The position numbers were made by a program, and so were the translations under genes. Below the pieces are notes generated by a model. That model worked only from the letters and a program-made list of their open reading frames with translations. It did not search any database and was not told the DNA's origin. From Spartobacteria bacterium (GTDB lineage: Bacteria > Verrucomicrobiota > Verrucomicrobiia > Chthoniobacterales > UBA10450), in NCBI GenBank assembly GCA_003134765.1, contig PLCM01000006.1, positions 62,001 to 126,000 on the forward strand: a stretch of DNA of 64,000 nucleotides, given 5' to 3'. How positions within the stretch are numbered: position 1 is the stretch's first letter; every line of letters begins with the position of its first letter. Shown piece by piece: positions 8,415 to 17,800 of this stretch.

Positions 8415-8473
8415 TGGAGGGCGACGGCCATGTCGTCCCATGAATAGTGGGACGGAACAGAGCCGTCCCTCCA
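8415..8473. repeat. GGAGGGCGACGG...CCGTCCCTCC palindromic repeat
   Basis: Arms TGGAGGGCGACGGCCATGTC and GGAACAGAGCCGTCCCTCCA with short GTCCCA/TGGGAC inner pairing. It sits between the convergent ends of dinB and the enoyl-CoA hydratase gene, one base from the latter's stop, and may serve as a terminator for both. Confidence 0.75.
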
Positions 8474-9238
8474 TCATTGAATAGTCCAGCTCGGGGGCCG
8501 CTTTTCATTGTAGGCGGCGATCCCTTCTTTCGCTTCGGCGGATTCGCGCGCTTCCATGTGATGACGCAGCGCGAGGTCAATGTCTTTCCTGATGGAGGTG
8601 GACCCGAGTTCTTCCATCAGGCGTTTTGAATTCGTAATCGCGCCTGGAGCGCCTTGAAGAACGGAGGCGGCGATCTTCCGAGCTTCGCTTTCCAGTTCGG
8701 CTGGTTCGACGACTCGATTGACGAGGCCGATTTCGCAGGCGCGTTTAGCATCGATGAGTTCGGAAGCGAGAAGCAGCTCGCGGAGATCGCGCTCCCGAAG
8801 CTGGCGGCGCAGGAACGTCATCACCAGACCGGCGACGAGTCCGCGCCTCACTTCGGGGTAACCAATTTTTGTTCGCTCGGCGGCGATGACGAAATCACAC
8901 GCGGACATGATTCCGGCGCCTCCGGCGACCGCGGCGCCATGAACGGTTGCGATCGTGACCAGGCGAGTTTCGGCCAGCGCGAGCAGCAGGCGAGCGACCG
9001 TTTCCGCGGTCAGATGGGGTTCTGCTTTGGCGGCTTCCTGCAAATCCAAGCCGGTGCAAAACGCTTTGCCGGCGCCGCGCAGGATCAAGATCCGCTGCTG
9101 CGGATCGGCGGCGGCGTTTTCAATGGTGGCCGCCAGTTCGCTCATCAGTTCGATGGTGAGCGCGTTCCGGCGCTCAGGGCGGTTGAGTGTGAGGAGGGTG
9201 ATCCGTGGCGTTTGCTTTTCGACGAGAACGACTGGCAT
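8474..9238 (-). CDS. Enoyl-CoA hydratase/isomerase family protein, possibly methylglutaconyl-CoA hydratase
   Basis: The 254-residue crotonase-fold protein has NRPERRNALTIELMSEL, the oxyanion region GKAFCTGLDLQEA and HGAAVAGGAGIMSACDFVIA, and PEVRRGLVAGLV with one candidate catalytic Glu (PEVRRG). It is divergent from HMG-CoA lyase and close to the carboxyltransferase of methylcrotonyl-CoA carboxylase. The specific role in leucine breakdown (3-methylglutaconyl-CoA to HMG-CoA) is therefore inferred from context; sequence alone supports only the crotonase superfamily. Confidence 0.8.
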   Translation of the reverse strand: MPVVLVEKQTPRITLLTLNRPERRNALTIELMSELAATIENAAADPQQRILILRGAGKAFCTGLDLQEAAKAEPHLTAETVARLLLALAETRLVTIATVHGAAVAGGAGIMSACDFVIAAERTKIGYPEVRRGLVAGLVMTFLRRQLRERDLRELLLASELIDAKRACEIGLVNRVVEPAELESEARKIAASVLQGAPGAITNSKRLMEELGSTSIRKDIDLALRHHMEARESAEAKEGIAAYNEKRPPSWTIQ

Positions 9239-9272
9239 GACTTACCTTATTCTGTCAGTAACATCCGTCACG

Positions 9273-10139
9273 ATGGAATCCGTCAAGCTCATCGAATGTC
9301 CGCGCGACGCCTGGCAGGGTTTGCCACGCCAGATCCCGACGGAGCGGAAGGTGGAATATCTCCGGGGCTTGGTGGCGGCCGGTTTTCGGCATATCGACGC
9401 GGTGAGCTTCGTCTCACCGAAAGCCGTTCCCCAGATGGCGGACAGTGAGGAGGTGCTCGCGCAACTCGGTGCGTTCGAGCAGGTGGAGATCATCGGGATC
9501 GTCGTTAACGAGAAGGGCGCGGCCCGCGCGATCGCGACCGGGAAGGTGAGCACGCTCGGTTACCCTTGCTCGATTTCGGAGACGTTCCTGCAGCGAAACC
9601 AGAGCCAATCCCTGGAAGAGAATCAGGTTGTGCTGCAAAGGATCAAGGAGATGGCGGATGACGCCGGGTTGAAAATGGTCGCGTACGTTTCGATGGCCTT
9701 CGGAAATCCCTATGGTGATCCCTGGGATGAAGAGAAAGCCGTCGAAGGAACAGCGGCAATCGCGGATCTCGGGATCAGCGCGATTTCGTTGGCTGACACG
9801 GTGGGGGCGGCTGGGCCGGAACTGATTCATCGCGTGACGGCAGCCGTTTTGCGTGAGCGAGCGGGATGCGAAGTGGGCATTCATATGCATAGCACGCGCG
9901 CGGCCGCGGGGGCCAAGGTCCTGGCCGCGTTCGATGCCGGCTGCCGGCGCTTCGATTCGGCGGTCGGCGGACTGGGCGGGTGCCCGTTCGCGCAGGACGA
10001 CCTCGTCGGAAATATTCCGACCGAAGAAGTTCTGCGCGCATTGGAGCAGCGCGGCGTGACATTGCCGATCCGAGATTCGCTTTCGTCCGTGCTCGCGATG
10101 AATGCCACGATCAGCGACGAGTTTTCAGCCGATCATTAG
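9273..10139 (+). CDS. mvaB: Hydroxymethylglutaryl-CoA lyase
   Basis: A 288-residue TIM-barrel lyase that splits HMG-CoA to acetyl-CoA and acetoacetate, the last step of leucine catabolism. Visible hallmarks are VKLIECPRDAWQG (RDG-like start), the metal ligands in SLADTVG and GIHMHSTRAAA, and the signature with catalytic Cys in AVGGLGGCPFAQ. The ATG at 9273 gives the normal family length; an upstream ATG at 9237 would add 12 residues and overlap the start of the divergent hydratase gene. Only about 35 bases separate the two divergent starts. Confidence 0.9.
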   Translation: MESVKLIECPRDAWQGLPRQIPTERKVEYLRGLVAAGFRHIDAVSFVSPKAVPQMADSEEVLAQLGAFEQVEIIGIVVNEKGAARAIATGKVSTLGYPCSISETFLQRNQSQSLEENQVVLQRIKEMADDAGLKMVAYVSMAFGNPYGDPWDEEKAVEGTAAIADLGISAISLADTVGAAGPELIHRVTAAVLRERAGCEVGIHMHSTRAAAGAKVLAAFDAGCRRFDSAVGGLGGCPFAQDDLVGNIPTEEVLRALEQRGVTLPIRDSLSSVLAMNATISDEFSADH

Positions 10140-10149
10140 GGTCTGCGCT

Positions 10150-10309
10150 GGTAGGGACGCCGCGCTGCGGCGTCCGCGCGGGTGGGACCGGATTCTCGCT
10201 CCGCTCGCGAAAATTAGTGGTCCTTCAACTCCGCTGCGCTCCGCTCAGGATGACAAATGGGAAACGCTTAACCCTGCCTGTGCGGACAGCGCAGCACGCT
10301 GTCCCTACC
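10150..10309. repeat. GGTAGGGACGCCGCG...GTCCCTACC repeat enclosing another repeat
   Basis: Outer arms GGTAGGGACGCCGCGCTGCG and CAGCACGCTGTCCCTACC. Between them, at 10196-10256, lies a right-half copy of the GTCATCCCGAG family (TCCGCTCAGGATGACA). The block sits between the convergent HMG-CoA lyase and carboxylase genes and stops just before the carboxylase stop codon. A cleaner copy of the outer element is at 31901-31978. Confidence 0.8.
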
Positions 10310-10311
10310 CA

Positions 10312-11940
10312 TTATGTCTGGACCACGCCGGTATGGAACCGGGCTTTGGGAGTGGGGCGCGAAACGTATTGCAGAAGGAGGGCAAGGACCTCGCGCGTCT
10401 CGTGCGGTTGAATAATGGCATCCACCCAGCCGCGCGCCGCGCCGTACCGAATGTCGGTCTGCTCTTCGTAATTTGCTTTTACCGTCGCCCGCAATTGTTC
10501 CAATTCCTCTGGCGACGACTTCTTGTCGCCACGCTCGCTCGCCCGGGCGAGCACGCTGAAGATCGTATCGGACGCCTGGGCGGCGCCCATCACGGCGTAG
10601 CGCGCATTCGGCCACGCGAGAATGAAACGCGGATCGTAGGCTTTGCCGCAGAGCGCGTAGTTCCCGGCTCCGAACGAACCGCCCACAACGACCGTAATTT
10701 TCGGCACGGTCGAATTGCTGACCGCATTCACCAGCTTCGCGCCGCTTCGGATGATGCCGCTTTGCTCGGCATCGCGACCGACCATAAAACCGGTGACATC
10801 CTGAAAAAAAATGATCGGCAAGCCGGTCTGATTGCAATCCATGATGAACCGCGCGGCTTTATCGGCGCTGTCGGCGTAGATGACGCCGCCCATCTGGATG
10901 CCTTCCGTCTTGGTGCGGGACTGGATGCGCTGGCTCGCCACGATCCCGACTGGCCGCCCGGCGATCCGCGCGTAGGCAGTCACGAGGGTCTTGCCATAGT
11001 CGGCTTTGTATTCGTCGAGCGAATCGGCATCGATCACAGACGCGAGAAGATCGCGCGCGTCGTATGGTCTGTTGCCCTCCAGGCTCATCAAATCGTAAAC
11101 AGCCTGCGGTTTTTTCGCCGGCGCGGTGGTCGCCTCTTTCGGCGCGGCTTTCGCCGCTTCCGGCAAGAGCGCGATGAGGGAACGCAACCGCTTCAGGCAC
11201 GACGGGTCGTCCTTTTCGTAAAAATCAACGGTGCCGCTGATTTCGGCGTGCATTTTTGCCCCGCCCAATTCCTCAGCGTCGACGATCTGGCCAATGGCGG
11301 CTTTGACCAGGGAAGGACCGGCCAGATAGAGGCCGCTGCCTTCGGTCATTAATACTTTGTCGCATAGTACCGGCAGATAGGCGCCGCCGGCGACGCAGTT
11401 CCCCATGATGGCGGCGAACTGCGGCAGGCCCGCGGCCGAGATGACGGAGTTGTTGCGGAAGATTCGGCCGAAATCGTCTTCGTCGGGAAAAATCTCGTCC
11501 TGCATGGGAAGAAAGACGCCGGCGGAATCGACCAGGTACACGATCGGCAACGCGCATTCGAAAGCGATCCGCTGCGCGCGAATCAACTTCTTGGCGGTGG
11601 CAGGAAAAAATGCGCCTGCTTTGACGGTCGCGTCGTTGGCGATAACCATGCAGGGGACGCCCGAAACATTCCCGATCCCGGCCACTGCCCCGGCGGCGGG
11701 GATGTTTCCCCATTGCTGGTACATTTTGTAGGCGGCCCAGAGTCCGATTTCGAAAAAAGGCGAGTTCTTGTCGAGGAGCTGGCTGATGCGTTCGCGGGCG
11801 AGGAGGCGACCCATCTTGTGCTGGCGATCCTGGCCGGCCTTGCCGCCGCCTTCGCGCAACGTGGTTTCTTCGCGGGCGATCGAGGCGCAGCGTTCGCGCA
11901 AACCTTCCGGTGGCGGAGGAATAGGAGATCGAGCTGACAT
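10312..11940 (-). CDS. mccB: Acyl-CoA carboxylase carboxyltransferase, methylcrotonyl-CoA carboxylase beta type
   Basis: A 542-residue carboxyltransferase with two crotonase-like halves. The N half contains GIGNVSGVPCMVIANDATVKAG-like acyl-CoA binding sequence and GNCVAGGAYLPVLCD; the C half contains FFQDVTGFMVG and VVGGSFGAGNYALCGKAYDPRF. The ATG at 11940 (MSARSPIP) is preferred over an upstream TTG at 11979. A Pro/Ala-rich insert (about residues 260-280) separates the halves. The FMVG..EQSGIIRSGAKLV pattern is typical of the methylcrotonyl-CoA type, which fits the neighbouring HMG-CoA lyase. The biotinylated alpha subunit is not in the window; propionyl- or geranyl-CoA specificity is less likely. 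Confidence 0.87.
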   Translation of the reverse strand: MSARSPIPPPPEGLRERCASIAREETTLREGGGKAGQDRQHKMGRLLARERISQLLDKNSPFFEIGLWAAYKMYQQWGNIPAAGAVAGIGNVSGVPCMVIANDATVKAGAFFPATAKKLIRAQRIAFECALPIVYLVDSAGVFLPMQDEIFPDEDDFGRIFRNNSVISAAGLPQFAAIMGNCVAGGAYLPVLCDKVLMTEGSGLYLAGPSLVKAAIGQIVDAEELGGAKMHAEISGTVDFYEKDDPSCLKRLRSLIALLPEAAKAAPKEATTAPAKKPQAVYDLMSLEGNRPYDARDLLASVIDADSLDEYKADYGKTLVTAYARIAGRPVGIVASQRIQSRTKTEGIQMGGVIYADSADKAARFIMDCNQTGLPIIFFQDVTGFMVGRDAEQSGIIRSGAKLVNAVSNSTVPKITVVVGGSFGAGNYALCGKAYDPRFILAWPNARYAVMGAAQASDTIFSVLARASERGDKKSSPEELEQLRATVKANYEEQTDIRYGAARGWVDAIIQPHETREVLALLLQYVSRPTPKARFHTGVVQT

Positions 11941-12040
11941 GCGCGCGAAAGGCTTACGCTGCGAGAAGCCTGGAATCAAGCTGGAGCCGCGCTGGAGTGG
12001 GCGGCGCCACCGTTGAGTTCAATAGCGCACGCTGGTTTCC

Positions 12041-12067
12041 GGCGCTTCGCACAGCGAAGCGGCTACA
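12041..12067. repeat. Solo half of the CTGTAGCCGCTTCGC element
   Basis: GGCGCTTCGCACAGCGAAGC followed by GGCTACAG is one arm of the element seen complete at 40761-40836 and inside kdsB. It lies between the carboxylase start and the end of the small membrane protein gene. Confidence 0.7.
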
Positions 12068-12078
12068 GGAAATCACGC

Positions 12079-12381
12079 TTAAATCGCGTCGGTCTCGGAG
12101 CGATAACCGGAATCGTCGCGGATCGAGCGCAAACGGTTTCGGCTGCCTCTCTCGGATTCCGGCCGGTTGATCCTCTCCATCGCCACTTTCACGAGCAATG
12201 GAACCGCCGCCAGCGCGCCGACTGAAACCAGCGCGATTGCGGTAGCCTGGCGAAATGGCCGGCGAACTTTATCGGCGACCAGCATTCCGACCCCAAGCCC
12301 AATGGCGGTGCGAGCGAGTGTGAGCAATCCATCAAGGGGAACTTGCTCGCCGGTTTTTGGAATGGATATCGAAAGAGACAT
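12079..12381 (-). CDS. Small two-helix membrane protein of unknown function
   Basis: A 100-residue protein with two hydrophobic stretches, about 20-37 (LTLARTAIGLGVGMLVAD) and 45-65 (QATAIALVSVGALAAVPLLV), and a basic cytoplasmic-looking C-terminus rich in Arg and Ser. No known family is recognised. It is divergent from manC, with 96 bases between the starts. Confidence 0.6.
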   Translation of the reverse strand: MSLSISIPKTGEQVPLDGLLTLARTAIGLGVGMLVADKVRRPFRQATAIALVSVGALAAVPLLVKVAMERINRPESERGSRNRLRSIRDDSGYRSETDAI

Positions 12382-12477
12382 CGGATACCCTTATACGTCT
12401 CGTTTTGGAAAAGGAAACGGGAAAATCTTGCCGCCCGTGCGATCGAGTGCCGGCTGCCTTTTTGCACCTAACGACCA

Positions 12478-13551
12478 ATGCCCAACTCGCTCTACGCCCT
12501 CATCCTCGCCGGTGGAAGTGGCGAGCGTTTCTGGCCACTAAGCCGCCGGGCCCGCCCGAAACAACTGCTGCGACTGGTGGCCAAACAGACCCTTCTCGAA
12601 CAGGCAGTCGCGCGACTGGAGGGATTGATCGCGCCGGAGCGGCTGCTGATTTTGACCAACGTGGACCAGGAAACGGCCGTCCGTGAATTATTGCCGCAGG
12701 TGCCGAAGGAAAACATCGTGGCCGAGCCAGCCAAGCGCGACACGGCGGCCGCCGTGGCCTTGGGCGTCGCCTGGGTCGCCGCGCGTGATCACTCCGCGAC
12801 GATGATTGTTCTGCCAGCCGATCACGTTATTGACGACAGCGCCGCGTTCCAAAAAACTTTGAGGGCGGCGGCGGCGGCGGCGGAAGAAACGGGCGCCCTG
12901 GTTACGATCGGCATCAAACCAACCTGGGCCTGCCCCGGGTATGGCTACATCGAGCAAGGTGAAGCGGTGACGCTTCGCGGCGTAAGCGCCGAGACCGCCG
13001 TCCATCGCGTGATCCGCTTTCGGGAGAAACCGAACGCCGATCTGGCAGAGGCGTTTTTGCGCAAAGGAAACTTCCGCTGGAACGCCGGCATGTTTGTCTG
13101 GTCCGTGCCGTCGGTCCTGAGCGAATTCAACCGGCACACGCCGGAGCTGGCCAGTTTCATCTCCCGGGTCCACACGCGTGACAATTTCAACGAAACGCTG
13201 GCAGAACGTTTCGCTGATCTGCCGCGGATCTCGTTCGATTACGCGATCATGGAGAAAGCTGATCGCGTCCTGGTAGTGGAAGCCGGCTTCGACTGGGACG
13301 ACGTGGGCAGCTGGCGAGCTGTCGCGAAATATTTCAAAAACGATGCCGAAGGAAATGCCGCCAACTGCGAGATCACGGCGCTTGAATCCTCGAACAATAT
13401 TGTGTTCAACCCGGACGGGGCGCGGATCGCTCTCCTTGGCGTGCACAATCTCATCGTGGTCCGCACGGCCGACGCGATCCTGATTTGCCATCGCCATCAG
13501 GCGGAAAAAATCAAGAACCTGCTCGGCCAGGTGCCGGAGGAATTGCAATGA
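12478..13551 (+). CDS. manC: Mannose-1-phosphate guanylyltransferase
   Basis: A 357-residue nucleotidyltransferase that makes GDP-mannose from mannose-1-phosphate and GTP. It begins with the nucleotide-binding motif LILAGGSGERFWPLSRRARP, has PADHVI, GYGYIE, FREKPNADLA and the metal site FDWDDVGSW. The C-terminal isomerase (cupin) domain of bifunctional AlgA-type enzymes is absent. Its stop overlaps the ruvX start by four bases (ATGA), so the two are translationally coupled. Confidence 0.92.
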   Translation: MPNSLYALILAGGSGERFWPLSRRARPKQLLRLVAKQTLLEQAVARLEGLIAPERLLILTNVDQETAVRELLPQVPKENIVAEPAKRDTAAAVALGVAWVAARDHSATMIVLPADHVIDDSAAFQKTLRAAAAAAEETGALVTIGIKPTWACPGYGYIEQGEAVTLRGVSAETAVHRVIRFREKPNADLAEAFLRKGNFRWNAGMFVWSVPSVLSEFNRHTPELASFISRVHTRDNFNETLAERFADLPRISFDYAIMEKADRVLVVEAGFDWDDVGSWRAVAKYFKNDAEGNAANCEITALESSNNIVFNPDGARIALLGVHNLIVVRTADAILICHRHQAEKIKNLLGQVPEELQ

Positions 13552-14003
13552 GCAACCTGCAGCTGCGACGCCGAATTATCGGGATCGATCTGGGCCGGGC
13601 GCGCATCGGCGTGGCCGTTTCCGACGAGCTCGGGATGCTGGCGCATCCGGTCGAAACGATTCCAGCGAACGCAGACGCAGCGCGACGGATCGGCGAAATT
13701 GTCCGGGAGAAAAATGCGGAGCGCGTGGTCGTGGGCTTGCCCCGGCACATGAATGGAAGTGTCGGCGCGGGCGCCATCGAGGCGCTGGCGTTCGTCAGGA
13801 AATTGCAGGACCTGCTGTCGTGTGAAGTGGTCACATGGGATGAACGTCTTACGACCACCGCAGCGAACCGCGCCTTGCGCGACAGCGGTCGCAAGGCGCG
13901 CAACTCGCGGAGCGTGGTGGACCAGGTCGCCGCGCAAATGATCCTGCAAGGCTATCTCGACAGGGTGCAACCGACCGGAACTCCCGACGCCACCCTAAGT
14001 TAG
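13548..14003 (+). CDS. ruvX: Putative pre-16S rRNA nuclease / Holliday junction resolvase-like RuvX (YqgF)
   Basis: A 151-residue RNase H-fold protein with the first catalytic Asp in IIGIDLGRARIGVAVSD, the mid motif VVGLPRHMNGSVG, WDERLTTTAANRAL and a terminal SVVDQVAAQMILQGYLD containing the last acidic residue. YqgF-family enzymes process the 5' end of 16S rRNA. The start ATG at 13548 overlaps the manC stop; an earlier in-frame start would lie inside manC. Confidence 0.9.
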   Translation: MSNLQLRRRIIGIDLGRARIGVAVSDELGMLAHPVETIPANADAARRIGEIVREKNAERVVVGLPRHMNGSVGAGAIEALAFVRKLQDLLSCEVVTWDERLTTTAANRALRDSGRKARNSRSVVDQVAAQMILQGYLDRVQPTGTPDATLS

Positions 14004-14753
14004 ATGCCGTCACGGCTAAAGTTGATTGTCGCGTATGACGGTCGTCCGTTCTCGGGCTGGCAGAGTCAGCCGAACGGGAATGGTATTCAGGACTATCTCG
14101 AAAATGCTTTTGAACGGATTTGTTCGGAGCGCATCCGTGTTCACGGAGCAGGCCGAACGGATGCCGGCGTCCACGCCATCGCGCAATGTGCTCACGCCGA
14201 TCTTCCCGCCCGGCGTTATGCCGCGGAGCGCTGGCTTTCCGCCTTGAATGGAGTTCTGCCTCAGGAGATCCGAGTCATGAGGACGCGGTTCGTTCCGGAT
14301 TCATTTCACGCACGTTTTTCGGCGAAGGGAAAAACATATCGATACCGCATCTGGAATGGCGAAGTGTTACCCCCGCTCGAAAATGGCCGCGCCTGGCATA
14401 TTCGTGATCCGCTCGACTGCGCTCTTATGGCCACGGCGGCGAACTCCTTCCTCGGTCGCCACAACTTCCATTCCTTCGCGGCCAACCGGGGCGCTCCCGC
14501 AGCCGACACAATCAGGACAATCTGTCGGGTCCGCTTCCAAAAGTCCGGGTCGCGGCTTGTCATCGAGTTCGAGGGCGACGGCTTTCTTTACAAGATGGTG
14601 CGGATGATGGTCGGGACTCTGGCTCAGATCGCTCTGGGAAAGGCATCGCCCCGGGAAATTCAGTCCCGGCTCCGCCCGGCCGGGGAGCATTTATTCCACG
14701 CGCGCAGCGTCGCGCCAGCCGCCGGCTTATTTCTTATTCGCGTCCGGTACTAA
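14004..14753 (+). CDS. truA: tRNA pseudouridine(38-40) synthase TruA
   Basis: A 249-residue full-length enzyme that isomerises U38-U40 in the tRNA anticodon arm. The catalytic Asp is in GAGRTDAGVHA (about 48-58); YDGRPFSGWQ, YRYRIWN, HNFHSFA and the C-terminal GDGFLYKMVRMMVGTL are also characteristic. Its ATG directly follows the ruvX stop, making a manC-ruvX-truA operon. Confidence 0.95.
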   Translation: MPSRLKLIVAYDGRPFSGWQSQPNGNGIQDYLENAFERICSERIRVHGAGRTDAGVHAIAQCAHADLPARRYAAERWLSALNGVLPQEIRVMRTRFVPDSFHARFSAKGKTYRYRIWNGEVLPPLENGRAWHIRDPLDCALMATAANSFLGRHNFHSFAANRGAPAADTIRTICRVRFQKSGSRLVIEFEGDGFLYKMVRMMVGTLAQIALGKASPREIQSRLRPAGEHLFHARSVAPAAGLFLIRVRY

Positions 14754-14835
14754 GCCTGCTTTTGACCTCGGAGTCGGGGCGTCCGTAGGAAGCCCCAAGT
14801 GGCATGGCAGGCTATTTGCTTTTGTGGAATTTATA

Positions 14836-17800
14836 ATGACCCAGATCGACGCACCCCAGAACAGCAAGGTTCGTCGAGGCATTTTCGGCCGCAGTGCCAC
14901 GTGGCTTTTCAGTCCGAAGCATTTTCACTTCAAACTACTCTCCGGTACCGCCGTCGGGATTGTCGTTATCACGTTCCTCGCGGGGTTGTTCCTGTTCGTA
15001 ACCCTGCGGAACCATTACCAGGAAACATTGCGCGCTCATACCCTTGAGGTGATGCGACTTAGCAGCGTCCTCGAAAACGACATCGCGGCCCTGGAAACCG
15101 GCCACCGCGGCTATTTGCTCACTGGAAGCGTGGAATACCTGGAGTCCTTCGAACGCCGGCGGGAGACGATCAAGGGCCGGGTGGAAGAATTAACAGTCCT
15201 GATCCTGGATAGCCCACGGCAGCGAAAGCGGGTAATGAAAATACAGGAAATCGTCCAAAAGTGGCTGGATGAAGTAGCTTTACCGCAGATCAATGATCGG
15301 CAAAGCAAAGGGACGGCCCGGCTGGCTGAATCTGCCAACGATTCATCCGGGCCGCTCGGCAATGGCCTGCTCAATCAGGCCCGCGACATCCTGCAATCGC
15401 TCCAAAACGAAGAGCAAATCGTCCTGAACCAGCGGATGCGCGAGCAGGAGTGGGCGGCCCAGTCGACCCAAATCCTGGATTTCCTCACGAAGCTCGAACG
15501 CTCCGTGATTGAGATGCAAAAGGAAAAACGAGGCTATCTGCTGACCGGAGAACCGAATTTTGCCGACGCCTACCGGCGCGCGACCGCCGATTTTTATACT
15601 TACAACGGCTACCTCTCGATTCTCGTGGCCAACGTGCCGGAGCAATCGGACGGGCTGAACGAAATCAAAAAAGGGGTCGAACGCTGGACCCAAACCGCCG
15701 CCGGCCCGGAGATGGAGGCGAAGAGGACCGGCAAGGATTTCACCGCGCTCCTGGCGAAGAACAATGGCGAGGTCTTGATGACCGACATCCGCGAGATGCT
15801 GAAGAAATTTCAAACGGAACAGGTCAATCTTTATGAATCACGCTCGAGCACGGCGAGCCGGGACCGCATCGTCAAGACGACGGGGCTGGCGTTGCTTTGT
15901 GTGTTTGCGGTAGGGCTGCTGATCGTTTCGAACAGCTACAGCTTCGTCCTGGTGCGTCGACAATTGGCCAAGCTCGAGGGGATTGAGACGCGTATCCGCT
16001 CGATCATTGAAAATATTCTCGATGGCATGATCACGGTCGACGAGCAGGGCATTATTTGCTCGATGAACAGTTCGGCGGAGAAGATGTTCGGCTGCATCAA
16101 CAACGAGATGGTGGGCCACAAGTTCACCAAGCTTGTGCCCAAGACTTACAAGGCTGAGCCTGAGCCCGTGGTTTGTGCCTGGGATGACCTGGCCAAGCGA
16201 ACCGGCAGCACGACCATGGCGGTCGGCCGCACCCGGCGTCACGCGACGTTCCCGATTGAAATTTCCTTGAGCCAGATGGTGGTCGATAAGCAGACGCTCT
16301 TTGTCGCCATGGTGCGCGACGTGACGGAGCGCCGGCGGTTCGAACAGGAGATCGCGGCGGACAAGGAAAGCCTGGCCGTCACCCTGCGTTCCATTGAAGA
16401 CGGCGTTATCACCACCGACGTCCAGGGCAAGATCATCATGATCAACAATGCCGGGGAGAATCTCACCGGCTGGACATCGAAGGAGGCCATCGGCCGTTCG
16501 CTGAAATCAGTTTACAACATCGCGATTGATCTCGCGGCGCAGGCCCGGGCCCAGAAAACCGGTTCGCGGAATGAGGCGCAATCGATCCTTTTGAGCATGC
16601 CGGAGAACGCCACTCTCCGTTCGCGCCAGGGGCGCGAGCATATTATCGAGCAGGTCGCCTCCCCCATTCGCGACAGCAAAAACGAAGTCGCCGGCGTGGT
16701 CCTTGTCTTCCGCGACATCACCGAACGCCAGCGCAATGAAGCCGAGCGACGCAAAGCCGAGACCCTGGAACAACTCGGCTTGCTCGCCGGCGGAATTGCG
16801 CACGACTTCAACAACCTCCTCACGGCGATCATCGGAAATATTTCGCTCGCGTCGCTCCTTCTGCCGCCCAACGATGAAATGGGCACGCGGCTCAACGACG
16901 CCAAGAACGCGTCGATGCGGGCGCGCGATCTGGCCCAACAGCTCCTCACCTTCGCCCGGGGGGGAGCGCCGATTAAGAAGACGGCGTCAATCGGCAAGCT
17001 GATCCAGGACACGGTGAGCTTCTCGCTGCGCGGTTCGCATAGCCGCAGTGAATTCCTCTTTGGCGCCGATCTCTGGCCGGCCGAAATTGATCCGGGACAA
17101 ATCAGCCAGGTCATTGCCAACTTGGTGGTGAATGCGGATCAGGCCATGCCCAATGGCGGAACGCTGCGCGTGAGCTGCGATAATTTCAGCTACGATTCCA
17201 ACACCTCACCGGCCGTCACGGATCTGATGCCCGGCGATTACATTCGCATCGCCATCCGCGACGAGGGTGTCGGCATTTCGGAGGATTGCATCAAGCGAAT
17301 CTTCGATCCCTATTTCACAACGAAGCCCAAGGGCAACGGGCTCGGTCTCGCCACCACTTATTCAATCGTCAAGAACCACAACGGCCTCATCACCGTCGAT
17401 TCCAAGGTCCATTTCGGATCGACCTTCACGATTTTCCTGCCGGCGCTCAGACATCATCAGGTCCCCGCGGAACCGCCCCGTCAGCTGAACGAAGTCATTT
17501 CCGGCACCGGCCGCATCCTGATTGTCGACGACGAGGAGGCGATCCGGGCCCTGGTGGAATTCACGCTCGAACGCCTCGGATACAAGGTGAGCCAGGCGGA
17601 GAGCGCGCTCGAAGGGGTGGAGCTTTACCGGCAAAAAATGGAAGCAGGCGAACGCTTCGACGCCGTCATTCTCGACCTGACTCTGCCCGGCGGCATGGGC
17701 GGCAAGGAAGCGCTGAAGAAGCTGATCGAAATCGATCCGACCGTAAATGCGATCGTCTCGAGTGGATATGCGATGGACGCAACCATGAGCCGGTATCAGG

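Noticed and set aside
14824..14840. TATAAT at the kinase start as a -10 promoter element
   Set aside because: It overlaps the ATG itself and has no -35 hexamer at a suitable distance, so it would place transcription inside the gene.
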